This document shows positions 1 through 7,956 of a stretch of 22,755 nt of DNA, piece after piece. The DNA is from CAWUIO01 sp963922455 (GTDB lineage: Bacteria; Bacteroidota; Bacteroidia; Cytophagales; Microscillaceae). Location: NCBI GenBank assembly GCA_963922455.1, contig CAWUIO010000104.1, forward strand, positions 1-22,755, read 5' to 3'. Numbering within the stretch: position 1 is the first letter of the stretch; each line of letters starts with the position of its first letter. The position numbers and the translations under genes were made by a program. The notes beneath the pieces are model-generated. The model was not told where the DNA came from, searched no databases, and worked only from the letters and a program-made list of their open reading frames with translations.

Positions 1-6
1 AAGACT

Positions 7-639
7 ATGAACGAGGCAAATTATTCCAAAAAACTGGCTTTGAAAGCTTATGCCATGTTTCGCGACTGGACATGTAATGCCCAAGTATACTACCCTGCGT
101 TGGATTTTACCATCAGGGATGAATCGGTTCTGGTGAAGGATTTGACCCATAGCATACAAAATGCCAAAAGTAGCCTCCAGGAGGAAAGTAATGAAGAGAG
201 AAGATCTACTCCGGGTTTTGATGTTGGATATATGTTGGGTTTTATTCAAAGTAACCTCAATGCGCATTGGATACACGAATACATTCGCAAACAATCCCCA
301 GAATACCAAACCTGTATGGCTCTTAAAGCCCTTAAAAATTATTTACAATTTGATGAATTAGCACTTGTACGCAGCGGAAAGATTTATGAGCACCTCTTAC
401 AGGATGGGCTCAACTTAGAAGAACTGCATTCAAAGTTCCCTAATCCTAGTACAGATGAGTTACCTTTTCTATCCGAAACCTTGCCCGGAGAGCCCCCCTT
501 AATCCAAACCTTAGACCTTGCCATAAACCAATATGTGCTCCAAGTCTATCAAGAAGAGCAAGTGCAGTTGATGGAGGATGCATTCCATTATTTTTCTGAA
601 GAAGAAATCAGGTTTATCTTGGGAAAACCGATAGCCTAA
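7..639 (+). CDS. Hypothetical protein, 210 aa, unrecognised
   Basis: I do not recognise this protein. It is soluble-looking and mostly helical, with no signal peptide, no membrane segment and no obvious catalytic motif. It is rich in Glu, Gln and Leu; a central helical stretch (about residues 75-125) is followed by an acidic Pro-rich linker and a C-terminal helix ending FILGKPIA. The ATG at 7 is the first Met seen, but the frame is open to the window edge, so the true start could lie upstream. No Shine-Dalgarno is visible. It is separated from the T6SS genes by an opposite-strand gene and an inverted-repeat structure, so nothing ties it to secretion. The ORF is long for its AT-rich setting and ends in a clean TAA. 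Confidence 0.6.
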   Translation: MNEANYSKKLALKAYAMFRDWTCNAQVYYPALDFTIRDESVLVKDLTHSIQNAKSSLQEESNEERRSTPGFDVGYMLGFIQSNLNAHWIHEYIRKQSPEYQTCMALKALKNYLQFDELALVRSGKIYEHLLQDGLNLEELHSKFPNPSTDELPFLSETLPGEPPLIQTLDLAINQYVLQVYQEEQVQLMEDAFHYFSEEEIRFILGKPIA

Positions 640-844
640 GACTATATAGTCAGTACGAAGTGCTTTTATGGCAACCTGGCACAAATTTACTCCCGTGAAA
701 CCTGAAGTATAAGCAAAAGACCCGAGCCAACTTCCTTTGTTCTTAACAACGCAGGAAGGTACCCTCGGCTCTAATAGAAGTTTACTCGTGTCGGGTGTAA
801 AATCACAATCTGAAAAGGGATACAATCCATAGATAAGAAATGAC

Positions 845-926
845 GTATAAAAAGTGCTCACGGGGGGATTCGAACCCCATCTTTTTATACCCTGAAAATC
901 AATAGTTTATGAGTTTTTGATTTTCA
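845..926 (-). repeat. tRNA 3'-end-like motif inside nested perfect inverted repeats; possible attachment site
   Basis: Read on the minus strand, 879-855 resembles the T-arm and acceptor 3' strand of a tRNA: a GGGG/CCCC stem around loop TTCGAAT, then CGTGAGC and an A. The 5' half (GCTCACG) is absent within about 100 bases, so this is a fragment or mimic, not a tRNA gene. It sits exactly between a perfect 10-bp inverted repeat, GTATAAAAAG (845-854) and CTTTTTATAC (881-890). A second perfect 10-bp inverted repeat follows two bases later: TGAAAATCAA (893-902) and TTGATTTTCA (917-926). Tyrosine recombinases commonly use tRNA 3' ends flanked by inverted core sites, so an integration scar is a reasonable inference, but no integrase lies in the window. 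Confidence 0.45.
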
Positions 927-1073
927 ATGGGTCGAACATAGGTCGAGCAGATTTGGGATTTGCTTTGTACAAGTATAGGGAATAGGAGGGGAATGAGGAA
1001 ATATTTGAAGGGGAAAAATTGACTTTTGGACAGGATGAATTTAATTAAGCCAAAAAATTTGGTGCTCAGAAAA

Positions 1074-1118
1074 AGCTCTCTTTTATCGAGGAGAAAGTCA
1101 AGATAAAATCTGAGAGCT
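1074..1118 (-). terminator. Rho-independent-like terminator of the coiled-coil gene
   Basis: On the minus strand, just past the stop at 1134, a long hairpin pairs AGCTCTC (1074-1080) plus TTTTATC (1081-1087) with GATAAAA (1102-1108) and GAGAGCT (1112-1118), with a three-base bulge. It is followed on the minus strand by a T run. The plus strand also shows a T-rich stretch after it, so it could work both ways. Confidence 0.6.
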
Positions 1119-1133
1119 CTTATTTTTCATGGA

Positions 1134-2264
1134 TTAAAAATCAAACTCCGTAACATTCCCAGTATACAAATCAACTATCACTATTTGCCTCTTACTTGTC
1201 GAGTGATTAAATACCGCCTCATCTTTAGTTGGCAAAGAAGCATTATCATTAGAGAGAGAGAGGGTATACTGTTTTTCAAGGATAATATTTTTCAGGTAAT
1301 CAGGGCTCAGATCCCCCTTCTGAACCATCCTATGGAATATATTACTTAAAAACGGATGTCCACCAAAAAGTAATGATTCATTAAAACCCGTATTTATAGG
1401 AAAGTTACTAGCCTCCCGAGGCTTGAAATATTGATGACCTTCTATTGCAATTGCTTGTAAACTAAAGGGTTGCCTTATAATCTTATTTGAAAGATTCTGG
1501 CTCAAAATATTGGGAAGCGTAATCTCTACATAATTACCCGCTTGAAGTAATTCTCCAAATCCGTAAGGTAATAGAGTAAAGGTGATTTTTAGGTTTGAGT
1601 GGGCTGTCCACCAATAAGCGAAAGGGCTAAATAAATAGCTTGTGATTTGTTTTGAAATACCGGCTATATCTCCCTCTAGTTGACTCTTGGATAATAGTTC
1701 TGACCAGAACTTAGCAAATTGCTCTCCTTGCCGGGTAGTACTTGAGATTTTTTTAGAAGTGCTTTTATAAGTTAGGGACAAATCTTTATCCCCTTGTACT
1801 ACATCAAGTAATCTATTGAAGAGTTTATTTTTCAAACCACCGCTACTGCCAGATGGAGACAATTTCCTCTTCACCGCATCGGATAAGCTCGTTGGTAAAT
1901 TGTTCAACTCACTAAGGGGTTGTTGAACCGTATTTATTACTTTTTGCCCCTCCTTTGGTTTAGGGATAGTTTTTTCCAACTGTTTGGCAATATCCGGGAT
2001 ATTGTCAGCTTTCGAGGATATATCTTTTAGCTCATTAATTTGCCCTTGAATGTTATCTATTTTTTTCTTAATTCTATCAAGCTCCAAGGACTCTTCTAGT
2101 TTGCCCTCAAGAGCGTTCAAATTTGTTGTTTCTTTTACTTTCGATATGACTTGTTCTTTTGAAGTATCCAAGTTTTGCCAAGCATCAACCTTGTTTTGCA
2201 TTTCTTGTAATTCTTTTTGCAAAGAATTTATTTTTTTCTTGACATTAGCAAGCTTATCTTTCAT
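1134..2264 (-). CDS. Coiled-coil protein of unknown function, 376 aa
   Basis: I do not recognise a family. Residues 1 to about 110 are a charged, Lys/Glu/Leu-rich coiled coil with repeated I/L heptad spacing. A Pro/Ser/Gly-rich linker follows (about 115-150, including SPSGSSGG). The C-terminal 200 residues look like a globular domain with a conserved-looking core (PFAYWWTAHSNLKITF, then GEL, then FNESLLFGG). It closes with VDLYTGNVTEFDF. No signal peptide or membrane helix is seen, so it is probably cytoplasmic. It faces away from tssH across a 500-base intergenic region and has its own terminator, so it is a separate transcription unit. Its place beside the T6SS locus makes an accessory or effector role possible but unproven. 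Confidence 0.7.
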   Translation of the reverse strand: MKDKLANVKKKINSLQKELQEMQNKVDAWQNLDTSKEQVISKVKETTNLNALEGKLEESLELDRIKKKIDNIQGQINELKDISSKADNIPDIAKQLEKTIPKPKEGQKVINTVQQPLSELNNLPTSLSDAVKRKLSPSGSSGGLKNKLFNRLLDVVQGDKDLSLTYKSTSKKISSTTRQGEQFAKFWSELLSKSQLEGDIAGISKQITSYLFSPFAYWWTAHSNLKITFTLLPYGFGELLQAGNYVEITLPNILSQNLSNKIIRQPFSLQAIAIEGHQYFKPREASNFPINTGFNESLLFGGHPFLSNIFHRMVQKGDLSPDYLKNIILEKQYTLSLSNDNASLPTKDEAVFNHSTSKRQIVIVDLYTGNVTEFDF

Positions 2265-2340
2265 AATTTAGTTTGTGATAACACTTTAAATAAACGATTA
2301 CTAGATTTTTGTTAGTTCAAAAACTCGTATTCTCATAGCT

Positions 2341-2470
2341 AAGGGATAGAGCAGCATGTTTGAACTCGTATCGGCCGGAGGGTAGAGGCAGCGAGTAGCG
2401 ATAGCCTAATCCCACGCTTGGAAAAACTGTAAGGAACAAACCCTCATAATCACACGGGGGAAGCCCCTTA
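2341..2470 (+). repeat. Dispersed GC-rich repeat, copy A
   Basis: First of four related intergenic copies. Shared words are AGGGATAGAGC, TGTTTGA and GCGAGTAGCGA followed by AGCC, ending in a G-run and GCCCC. It is plus-oriented, in the gap between the divergent coiled-coil gene and tssH. No open reading frame fits it. It resembles intergenic repeats I remember from other Bacteroidota genomes, a recollection that cannot be checked here. Confidence 0.6.
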
Positions 2471-2531
2471 GTACCTTTTCCCGATAATTGATTTTTATAC
2501 CATACCCTCTTTCAAATGCACTTGCCTGTTT

Positions 2532-2563
2532 ATAAAATTATGGAAATCTCCCAATAATTTTAT
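2532..2563. promoter_or_regulatory. Perfect 10-bp inverted repeat upstream of tssH
   Basis: ATAAAATTAT (2532-2541) and ATAATTTTAT (2554-2563) are perfect reverse complements with a 12-base spacer. They lie about 60 bases before the proposed tssH promoter. This could be an operator for the T6SS block or a weak AT-rich hairpin; there is no T-run after a GC stem as a terminator would need. Confidence 0.35.
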
Positions 2564-2619
2564 TGCATTTCGCCAAATCGATAAAAAATAATTTTGTATA
2601 GTTATTTTTTATGAAAAAA

Positions 2620-2650
2620 TTTGACAGAGATTATTGTTTACTTATATTGG
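2620..2650 (+). promoter_or_regulatory. Candidate promoter for tssHBC-hcp
   Basis: TTTG at 2620-2623 is followed after 19 bases by TATATTGG at 2643-2650. This is one mismatch from the Bacteroidota -7 consensus TAnnTTTG at the usual spacing. The same bases can also be read as a sigma-70-like TTGACA, 16 bases, TATATT. It would give a leader of roughly 110 bases before the tssH ATG. The surrounding 120 bases are very AT-rich. Confidence 0.4.
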
Positions 2651-2766
2651 CAATAAGCATGTGTAAAGTAACAATATCAGTTTTATGTACTTATCATATT
2701 TATTGTATTGTATGTAATTTATATATTTCGTAAATAAAATACTAGCACAAACTACATCTGATTAGC

Positions 2767-5259
2767 ATGTCGACGACTCTAAGCTATGATGCCCAATTAA
2801 AATATGCCTTCCAGGTTGCCCGCTCTTTGGCCCGGGAGCACAGGCACCATACTTTTTCAACTTCCCACCTATTAAAAGCTATCTTACACAATGATGTGGG
2901 GCTAGCTTCCCAGTTGGCAGCTTGGGATATTGACATACATTATTTAAGGGATTGGGCTGACATCCGCATGAGCCAATACCCCAAAACGGGAAGGGCTCCG
3001 GAAAACCCCGAAGCGGACGAAAAAGTGAAGCGCCTCTTGGAAGTAGCCGACCTATACCGGCTAAAATTGGGAGAAGTAAACTTAAGCCCTCTAGCTGCCC
3101 TCATAGCCATGTGCCAAGCGGAAGTGGCCTTTAGTCAAGACCAACTTAAAACCTTTCCGCTAAATGAGAAAATGCTTCTTGAAAGCTCAGCCCAAGTAAA
3201 GTCATTCCATTCCTATCAAGAAGCAAGCAATGGTACGGCATCGACCGTGGACATATCTTTCAAAAGCCAAAAAGCCCTAGCCAAATATTGCGTCCATAAA
3301 ACGGAACTAGCCCAATCAGGCAAAATTGACCCCATCATTGGTCGGGATAAAGAATGTAGGATGATGGCCGAGATTTTAGGCCGTCGTATCAAACCCAATG
3401 TGCTGTTAATAGGCGAACCTGGAGTGGGCAAAACCGCATTGGTCGATGGCTTTGCGATTAATATCCAAGAAGAGAAAGTGCCCCTCCACCTAAAAGACTC
3501 TATCATATTAGAGCTCGATACCGGGGCTTTGATTGCGGGAGCCTCTTATAAAGGGGAAATAGAAGACCGGCTTAAAAATATAATCAAGGAGGTAAAAGCA
3601 TTAGATAAGGCCATCCTTTTTATTGATGAGATCCACGTCTTGCTTGATCCCAAAGGAAGCGCCGGGGGAGCGGCAAATTTGTTAAAACCCGAGCTGGCCC
3701 GAGGAGAGCTGACCGTGATTGGAGCAACTACCAACAAGGAGTTCCGAAAGTTTATAGAAAAAGATAATGCATTTGAACGTCGCTTTGAACTTCTCCGCGT
3801 AGAAGAACCTGACCTGATCACTTCGGTAAGAATTTTAGAAGGACTCATCCCCTATTATGAAGAACACCATCAAATTAAAGTAGAGCCCGAGGCAATCCAA
3901 GCATCCGTTTATCTTTCTAAACGCTATTTACGGGACAAAAGACTTCCCGACGCAGCCATAGATTTGCTCGATCGCACCATGTCGTCTATTCGCATGATGA
4001 AGGAGTCCTCGGAGGCTGAACTTCACGCTCTGGAGGAAGAACTTCAAAAACTTAAAAAATCCTTTGGCCATAAACCCTCTGAAACCTTCCGAAAAGAACT
4101 GCTTTGGTTTGCCACTCAAATAAAAGACCGTCTTAGTCCAATACTGGTGGGGAGTGTTGGGGATAACCCTAAGCTGGAAGAAATAACAGATGCGTCTCAA
4201 TTGCTAGAACGAATAGAGGCCTTTTTAGGCGAATATAATCGTTATGATTTTGCGGGCAAAGAAAGTCTAAGCGAGCCTGACTTAGCGGCTTTGATTTCTT
4301 ATAAAATTGGTATCCCAATAGGAAATATACAGATTGAAGAGCGAGAAAAGTTGAAGGAAATGGAGTCCTATCTAAAATCAAAAGTGATAGGCCAGGACCA
4401 TGCCATAGACTTATTGGCTAGTACCGTAAAGGCATCCCGAGCCGGGCTTTCCTCGGAGAATCGCCCAGTTGGTTCTTTTTTCTTCTTAGGGCCCACGGGA
4501 ACGGGTAAAACCGAATTAGCCAAAGCCCTGGCCGAGTTTTTATTTGGCGATACCAGTTTCTTGATCCGCTTTAATATGTCTGAGTTTAGTGAGTCCTATT
4601 CAACCTCTTCTCTGATTGGCTCAGATGCGGGCCTAGTGGGATACGAGGAGGGTGGACCATTGGTCAATAAAATCCGAGAACAGGCCTACTCGGTAGTTCT
4701 TTTTGATGAAATAGAAAAAGCGCACCCGGATGTATTTAAGCTGTTTCTCCAAATTTTAGATGAAGGGAAACTGAGGGATAAGCTGGGTAAAGTAGGCGAC
4801 TTCTCGAATGCCCTCATTGTATTTACTTCCAATATAGCTAGCGACTATATTTTTGACTGCTTCAACCAAGGGTTTAGGCCTGATAACGAAGCGCTTAGGG
4901 AATATATGGGTTCTTACTTTAAAGATGAGTTTCTAGGTAGGCTAGACGAAATAGTCCCCTTTGCCCCCATAAGTGAAGAAAACCTACTACATATCTTAGA
5001 CATTCAGTTGAAAGACCTGCACCGCTCGCTGGAGCGCCAAGCGATCCAATTGCTTATCAGTCCGGCTGCCAAGGTACATCTAGCCCAGCTGGGTTTTTCC
5101 CAAAAATATGGAGCCCGCCCCCTTCGCAAGGTTATTACCAATCACCTACAAAAGCCTCTGGGGCATATGATAAGTATGGGGGAGATTCACAAAGGCGGAC
5201 AAGCCCATCTTTTCCTAGACGAAAAGAAACAATTGAAGTGGAATATTGAAAATAAGTAA
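2767..5259 (+). CDS. tssH: T6SS AAA+ sheath-disassembly ATPase TssH/ClpV
   Basis: Hexameric Clp/Hsp100-class unfoldase that extracts and recycles contracted TssB/TssC sheath in the cytoplasm. It has an N-terminal Clp-N repeat domain (about 1-150), then a first AAA+ module with Walker A GEPGVGKT (216-223) and Walker B ILFIDEIH (around 283-290). A middle coiled-coil region (about 420-500) follows, then a second AAA+ module with Walker A GPTGTGKT (575-582) and Walker B VVLFDE (643-648), and a C-terminal Clp D2-small domain with the GARPLR motif. At 830 aa it is slightly shorter than typical ClpB or ClpV. It is the first gene of the structural block, 22 bases before tssB. General ClpB is the alternative, but the tssB-tssC-hcp context favours ClpV. 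All ATPase motifs look intact. Confidence 0.95.
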   Translation: MSTTLSYDAQLKYAFQVARSLAREHRHHTFSTSHLLKAILHNDVGLASQLAAWDIDIHYLRDWADIRMSQYPKTGRAPENPEADEKVKRLLEVADLYRLKLGEVNLSPLAALIAMCQAEVAFSQDQLKTFPLNEKMLLESSAQVKSFHSYQEASNGTASTVDISFKSQKALAKYCVHKTELAQSGKIDPIIGRDKECRMMAEILGRRIKPNVLLIGEPGVGKTALVDGFAINIQEEKVPLHLKDSIILELDTGALIAGASYKGEIEDRLKNIIKEVKALDKAILFIDEIHVLLDPKGSAGGAANLLKPELARGELTVIGATTNKEFRKFIEKDNAFERRFELLRVEEPDLITSVRILEGLIPYYEEHHQIKVEPEAIQASVYLSKRYLRDKRLPDAAIDLLDRTMSSIRMMKESSEAELHALEEELQKLKKSFGHKPSETFRKELLWFATQIKDRLSPILVGSVGDNPKLEEITDASQLLERIEAFLGEYNRYDFAGKESLSEPDLAALISYKIGIPIGNIQIEEREKLKEMESYLKSKVIGQDHAIDLLASTVKASRAGLSSENRPVGSFFFLGPTGTGKTELAKALAEFLFGDTSFLIRFNMSEFSESYSTSSLIGSDAGLVGYEEGGPLVNKIREQAYSVVLFDEIEKAHPDVFKLFLQILDEGKLRDKLGKVGDFSNALIVFTSNIASDYIFDCFNQGFRPDNEALREYMGSYFKDEFLGRLDEIVPFAPISEENLLHILDIQLKDLHRSLERQAIQLLISPAAKVHLAQLGFSQKYGARPLRKVITNHLQKPLGHMISMGEIHKGGQAHLFLDEKKQLKWNIENK

Positions 5260-5281
5260 ACCATAAAATAGCATATAAACT

Positions 5282-5755
5282 ATGGGTATTTTTTCTGACA
5301 ACGAAGAACAAATCAAACAGGGCTTTATCATTGAGGTAAGGGATAAGATGGTCGATTCTATCGCCGACATACCCAAAAACCGCACCTTATTGATTGCCGA
5401 CTTAACGGACAAACCAGCTACCAGTCCGGAAATCGTGTATGGACTGAAGAACGAACTAGAAGTTTTCAAACACTTCAAGCCTAGCTGTGAAATTGAGTTT
5501 GAAAACGAAGAAGGGGTTACCAAAAAAGAAACCTTAGAATTTAAAAACCTGGCCGATTTTGGCCCCCAAGGCATCACGGATCAAAGCGAAATTTTAAAAA
5601 GTTTGGAAAATAAGGTTGAAGATTTCCAAGGCTTTGCCCGAAAGCTGAGAAGTAACAAACCCTTACAGCAGCTTCTGGCCAACCCGGAAACCAAAAAAGC
5701 GTATCTAGCTGTCCTCAAAGAATTAATCACAGAACTAGAAGCTCTAGAAAACTAG
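5282..5755 (+). CDS. tssB: T6SS contractile sheath small subunit TssB (VipA)
   Basis: TssB pairs with TssC to build the helical contractile sheath around the Hcp tube in the cytoplasm. The 157-residue length fits the family. The N-terminal part has the beta-strand that begins the sheath handshake region (residues 1-45, with a motif like NRTLLIADLTDKP). The middle contains EIEFENEEG and FKNLADFGP, matching the TssB pattern of a strand followed by L-x-DF-P. The C-terminal half is helical (about 105-157) and would be bound by ClpV after contraction. It lies between tssH and tssC with short gaps (22 and 37 bases) and is very likely co-transcribed. Start ATG at 5282; no strong Shine-Dalgarno, as usual in Bacteroidota. 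Confidence 0.93.
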   Translation: MGIFSDNEEQIKQGFIIEVRDKMVDSIADIPKNRTLLIADLTDKPATSPEIVYGLKNELEVFKHFKPSCEIEFENEEGVTKKETLEFKNLADFGPQGITDQSEILKSLENKVEDFQGFARKLRSNKPLQQLLANPETKKAYLAVLKELITELEALEN

Positions 5756-5792
5756 TTTAAACCTACACTTTTGAACCAAAACACATAATACT

Positions 5793-7154
5793 ATGGCCGA
5801 TGAAACAGTAAGTGCTACGTTTCCTGAGGAAGGGGATGGCAAGAATAAGAAAAAAAGAGTCTTTGAAGAAGCCATCGAACTTTTAAAGCCTTTTGGAGGG
5901 TACGAAATCATCTCAACTACCGTTGATGAAACCGAAAACCTTGATCCTAAAAATAAGGCCCTCAAAGAAATCTTCACCAAAGAAGATGAAAACAAACAAC
6001 GCAGACAAGAATTAAAAAACCGCCTCAAATCCTGGGTGGATTTGCTTAGCTCTGAAGAAAAACTAGAAAACATCATCGCAAAGGCGGAAGGTTCTGAAAG
6101 CAAGGCCAGCGAATATTTAAATAAAAACCTAAAGATAGCCGTTGGCAAAACCCGAAAACTAGAAGAAAATTACCGAACCCTAGCTCTGTTTTATCGGAAT
6201 GCCGGAGGGGCAAACCCAATCAAGAACGTTTCCATCCTGAACGCTCCGCTGGATAGCCTTAAAAACTTAGACAACCCCTTATTCATCAATAAAGTCAATG
6301 ATGAGTTCAAACATAAGTATGATCGCTTGGACTTGATGAATAATTACAGCCTTTTGGTAATTCCCGGCTTTCTAGGTTCCAAAATGGTAGTGGACAAATG
6401 GTCCCGTATTGCCCACGACTATAAAATCATGTTGATCACCGACTTTCGTAACCTCGACAGCCCCGATAATGTAATTTCCCTCTTTGAGTCCGGAAAGTTT
6501 ACTGGAGCCGATGCCTTTAGGGCCAATGCCATTATGGCCTGTAATTGGTTGATCGGGCGCAAAAAATGGAGCAATATGGGCGAAGAAGAGGACCTGTACA
6601 TTAGCCCGGCTGCCGGACTGGCCGGAAAAATATACAGCAATAATATCGCCCAAGTTAGTGCGGGTACCCGCTATGGGGTTATAAGCGACGTTGAAGGAAC
6701 CCGCTTTGATATTTATGCCAACACCATTGCCGATATGGAAAGCATGGGCTTAGTCCCCATGGTCTTTGAATACGGACAGGTACAGGCCATGTCTCCTAAA
6801 ACCCTATTTAGTGGGGCCAGCATCGGGCTACAAACCTACTCTGTGGTGCGAACTTTTGACTGGCTCACCAAGACCTTGATGGATTATCTTCACCGGCAAA
6901 CCTTTACCAATATTTCTACCGGAATGCTTATGGGGATCCGGGAAGAGATTGCCCGCTTCTATTTTAAGTGTAAAAGTGAGGATAATATCTTTGAAAAATA
7001 CAAAGACCTCAAAGTGTTTAAAGATCCCCGTCAACCCGATCGGGTACTGGTGGTTGTAAACATCAATCCCTTTTTCCCGGCCCGGGAATTTGCTATCAAA
7101 TTGGAAGGCAAAGACGGGGAAAAATTAAGTGCAGAACTTGAAGATGCGGCCTAA
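5793..7154 (+). CDS. tssC: T6SS contractile sheath large subunit TssC (VipB)
   Basis: Large sheath subunit that interlocks with TssB. It is 453 aa. The N-terminal 130 residues are charged and helical, as in the Bacteroidota form. The conserved core follows: LLVIPGFLGSKMVVDKWSRI (about 188-207), then the LITDFRN segment and the GADAFRANAIMACNWLIGRK helix. The GLAGKIYSNNIAQVSAGTRYG segment then leads into the terminal sheath domain, with FSGASIGLQTYSVVRTFDWL near 345. This matches subtype-iii TssC better than the proteobacterial form, which carries a longer EVEE-type N-terminus. It is 37 bases after tssB and about 107 bases before the preferred hcp start. No truncation seen. Confidence 0.93.
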   Translation: MADETVSATFPEEGDGKNKKKRVFEEAIELLKPFGGYEIISTTVDETENLDPKNKALKEIFTKEDENKQRRQELKNRLKSWVDLLSSEEKLENIIAKAEGSESKASEYLNKNLKIAVGKTRKLEENYRTLALFYRNAGGANPIKNVSILNAPLDSLKNLDNPLFINKVNDEFKHKYDRLDLMNNYSLLVIPGFLGSKMVVDKWSRIAHDYKIMLITDFRNLDSPDNVISLFESGKFTGADAFRANAIMACNWLIGRKKWSNMGEEEDLYISPAAGLAGKIYSNNIAQVSAGTRYGVISDVEGTRFDIYANTIADMESMGLVPMVFEYGQVQAMSPKTLFSGASIGLQTYSVVRTFDWLTKTLMDYLHRQTFTNISTGMLMGIREEIARFYFKCKSEDNIFEKYKDLKVFKDPRQPDRVLVVVNINPFFPAREFAIKLEGKDGEKLSAELEDAA

Positions 7155-7261
7155 AACGTTCTAAGTACATGTCCAAAAATCCCACGCTAAGGCGTAAGGC
7201 CATTGATAACATACGATTATTACTCAAATTATTTCGATTCAATTCAAATACCAACAAACCT

Positions 7262-7654
7262 ATGTTTAGTGCAAAATTCAAAATTGAAGGCAACGAGTAC
7301 CGGGTCTTAAAGTTTCAATACGAACTAGACCGTGACATCGATCAAACCGGAAGGCCCGCCGGAGACGTTCGCGGAGGCACCGTATCTTTGACCATCGAAT
7401 CTTCCCAGGAAACTATGTTTTGGGACTGGATGATCGATGCCTATGCCCGAAAAGATGGGGAAATTGAATTCTACAAACGGGACGAACCCACCCCAGCCAA
7501 GGTAGTCAAATTTACCGAAGCCTATATGATCAGTTACGGGGAGAAGTTTGACGTCACCGGCGGCGAAAAAGATCAGCCCATGATCGAGAGCTTTACCGTT
7601 TCGGCCAAAGAACTCGCCATTGGGGAGCCCTTGGTAAAAGAGTGGCCAAGCTAG
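7262..7654 (+). CDS. hcp: T6SS tube protein Hcp (TssD, Bacteroidota type)
   Basis: Hcp forms hexameric rings stacked into the tube that the sheath propels and that may carry small effectors. From the ATG at 7262 the protein has 130 residues, starting MFSAKFKIEGNEYRVL. It then shows the family hallmarks YELDRDIDQTGRPAGDVRGG and IESSQETMFWDWMIDAYARKDGEIEFYKRD, and a C-terminal SFTVSAKELAIG. The frame is open upstream to an ATG at 7169, but that extension is basic, lacks family resemblance, and would make the protein longer than the usual ~130 residues. I therefore chose 7262. It is the last gene of the first structural block. Confidence 0.93.
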   Translation: MFSAKFKIEGNEYRVLKFQYELDRDIDQTGRPAGDVRGGTVSLTIESSQETMFWDWMIDAYARKDGEIEFYKRDEPTPAKVVKFTEAYMISYGEKFDVTGGEKDQPMIESFTVSAKELAIGEPLVKEWPS

Positions 7655-7670
7655 TAGTTTAAAGCTTATT

Positions 7671-7801
7671 TGGGGCTTGCCCGCGCGAGAAAGATAGGTG
7701 ATCGATGAAAACGTATCTGCCCGCGCGGGCCGGGCTGTCACTACTCGCTGCCTTTCCCCACTAGCCATTACGAGCTCAAACAGGCCGTTCCATCCCTAAG
7801 C
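7671..7801 (-). repeat. Dispersed GC-rich repeat, copy B
   Basis: Reverse-complement copy of the family at 2341. On the minus strand it reads AGGGATGGAACGGCC, TGTTTGAGCTCG, GCAGCGAGTAGTGACAGCCC and then a palindromic GCCCGCGCGGGC. A second GCCCGCGCG word lies about 40 bases on. It follows the hcp stop directly and may also act as a transcription-ending hairpin. Confidence 0.65.
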
Positions 7802-7817
7802 CTTTTAGTGCTATAAA

Positions 7818-7934
7818 ATGGCCATCAAGAGCCAAAAAGCGACATCTAGCATTGCAAAGGCCATGGGGCAAACCCAAGCCGTGAGCAGAAACCTTAAAAA
7901 TCTAGTTTCTACTCACCTTTCAAAAAATCAATAA
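7818..7934 (+). CDS. Possible small protein, 38 aa
   Basis: A short frame from ATG at 7818 to TAA at 7934 encodes a basic, Ser/Lys/Gln-rich peptide (begins MAIKSQKATSS, ends HLSKNQ). It lies between repeat copy B and the adaptor gene, 22 bases before the latter. No family is recognised and no clear ribosome site precedes it. It may be a leader-type small protein, a gene remnant or a chance frame; the last is quite likely. Confidence 0.25.
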   Translation: MAIKSQKATSSIAKAMGQTQAVSRNLKNLVSTHLSKNQ

Positions 7935-7944
7935 AAAGACTAAG

Positions 7945-7950
7945 AAGGAG
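7945..7950 (+). promoter_or_regulatory. Strong Shine-Dalgarno AAGGAG
   Basis: AAGGAG ends six bases before the ATG at 7957. The other genes in this window lack such a site, as is common in Bacteroidota, so this one fixes the start and stands out. Confidence 0.6.
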
Positions 7951-7956
7951 TATCTC

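Larger units (their letters stand above)
640..1133. other. Non-coding accessory stretch with att-like structure
   Basis: About 490 bases without a convincing gene. It holds the tRNA-like inverted-repeat structure at 845-926 and a minus-strand terminator at 1074-1118. A minus-strand reading frame covers roughly 640-861, but it runs into the antisense of the upstream gene and has no family resemblance, so I do not call it. The rest looks like plain AT-rich spacer. Confidence 0.5.

Noticed and set aside
511..861. Minus-strand frame of 116 codons
   Set aside because: Half of it is the antisense of the upstream gene and the rest has no family pattern or ribosome site.
855..879. Complete tRNA gene
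   Set aside because: Only the T-arm and acceptor 3' strand can be found; the 5' acceptor, D arm and anticodon arm are missing within 100 bases, and one T-stem pair mismatches.
2767..5259. Housekeeping ClpB
   Set aside because: The ATPase motifs would fit, but its place 22 bases before tssB in a complete sheath operon makes ClpV far more likely.
7169..7261. N-terminal extension of Hcp
   Set aside because: It is basic, unlike the family, and the internal ATG at 7262 gives the usual length and N-terminus.
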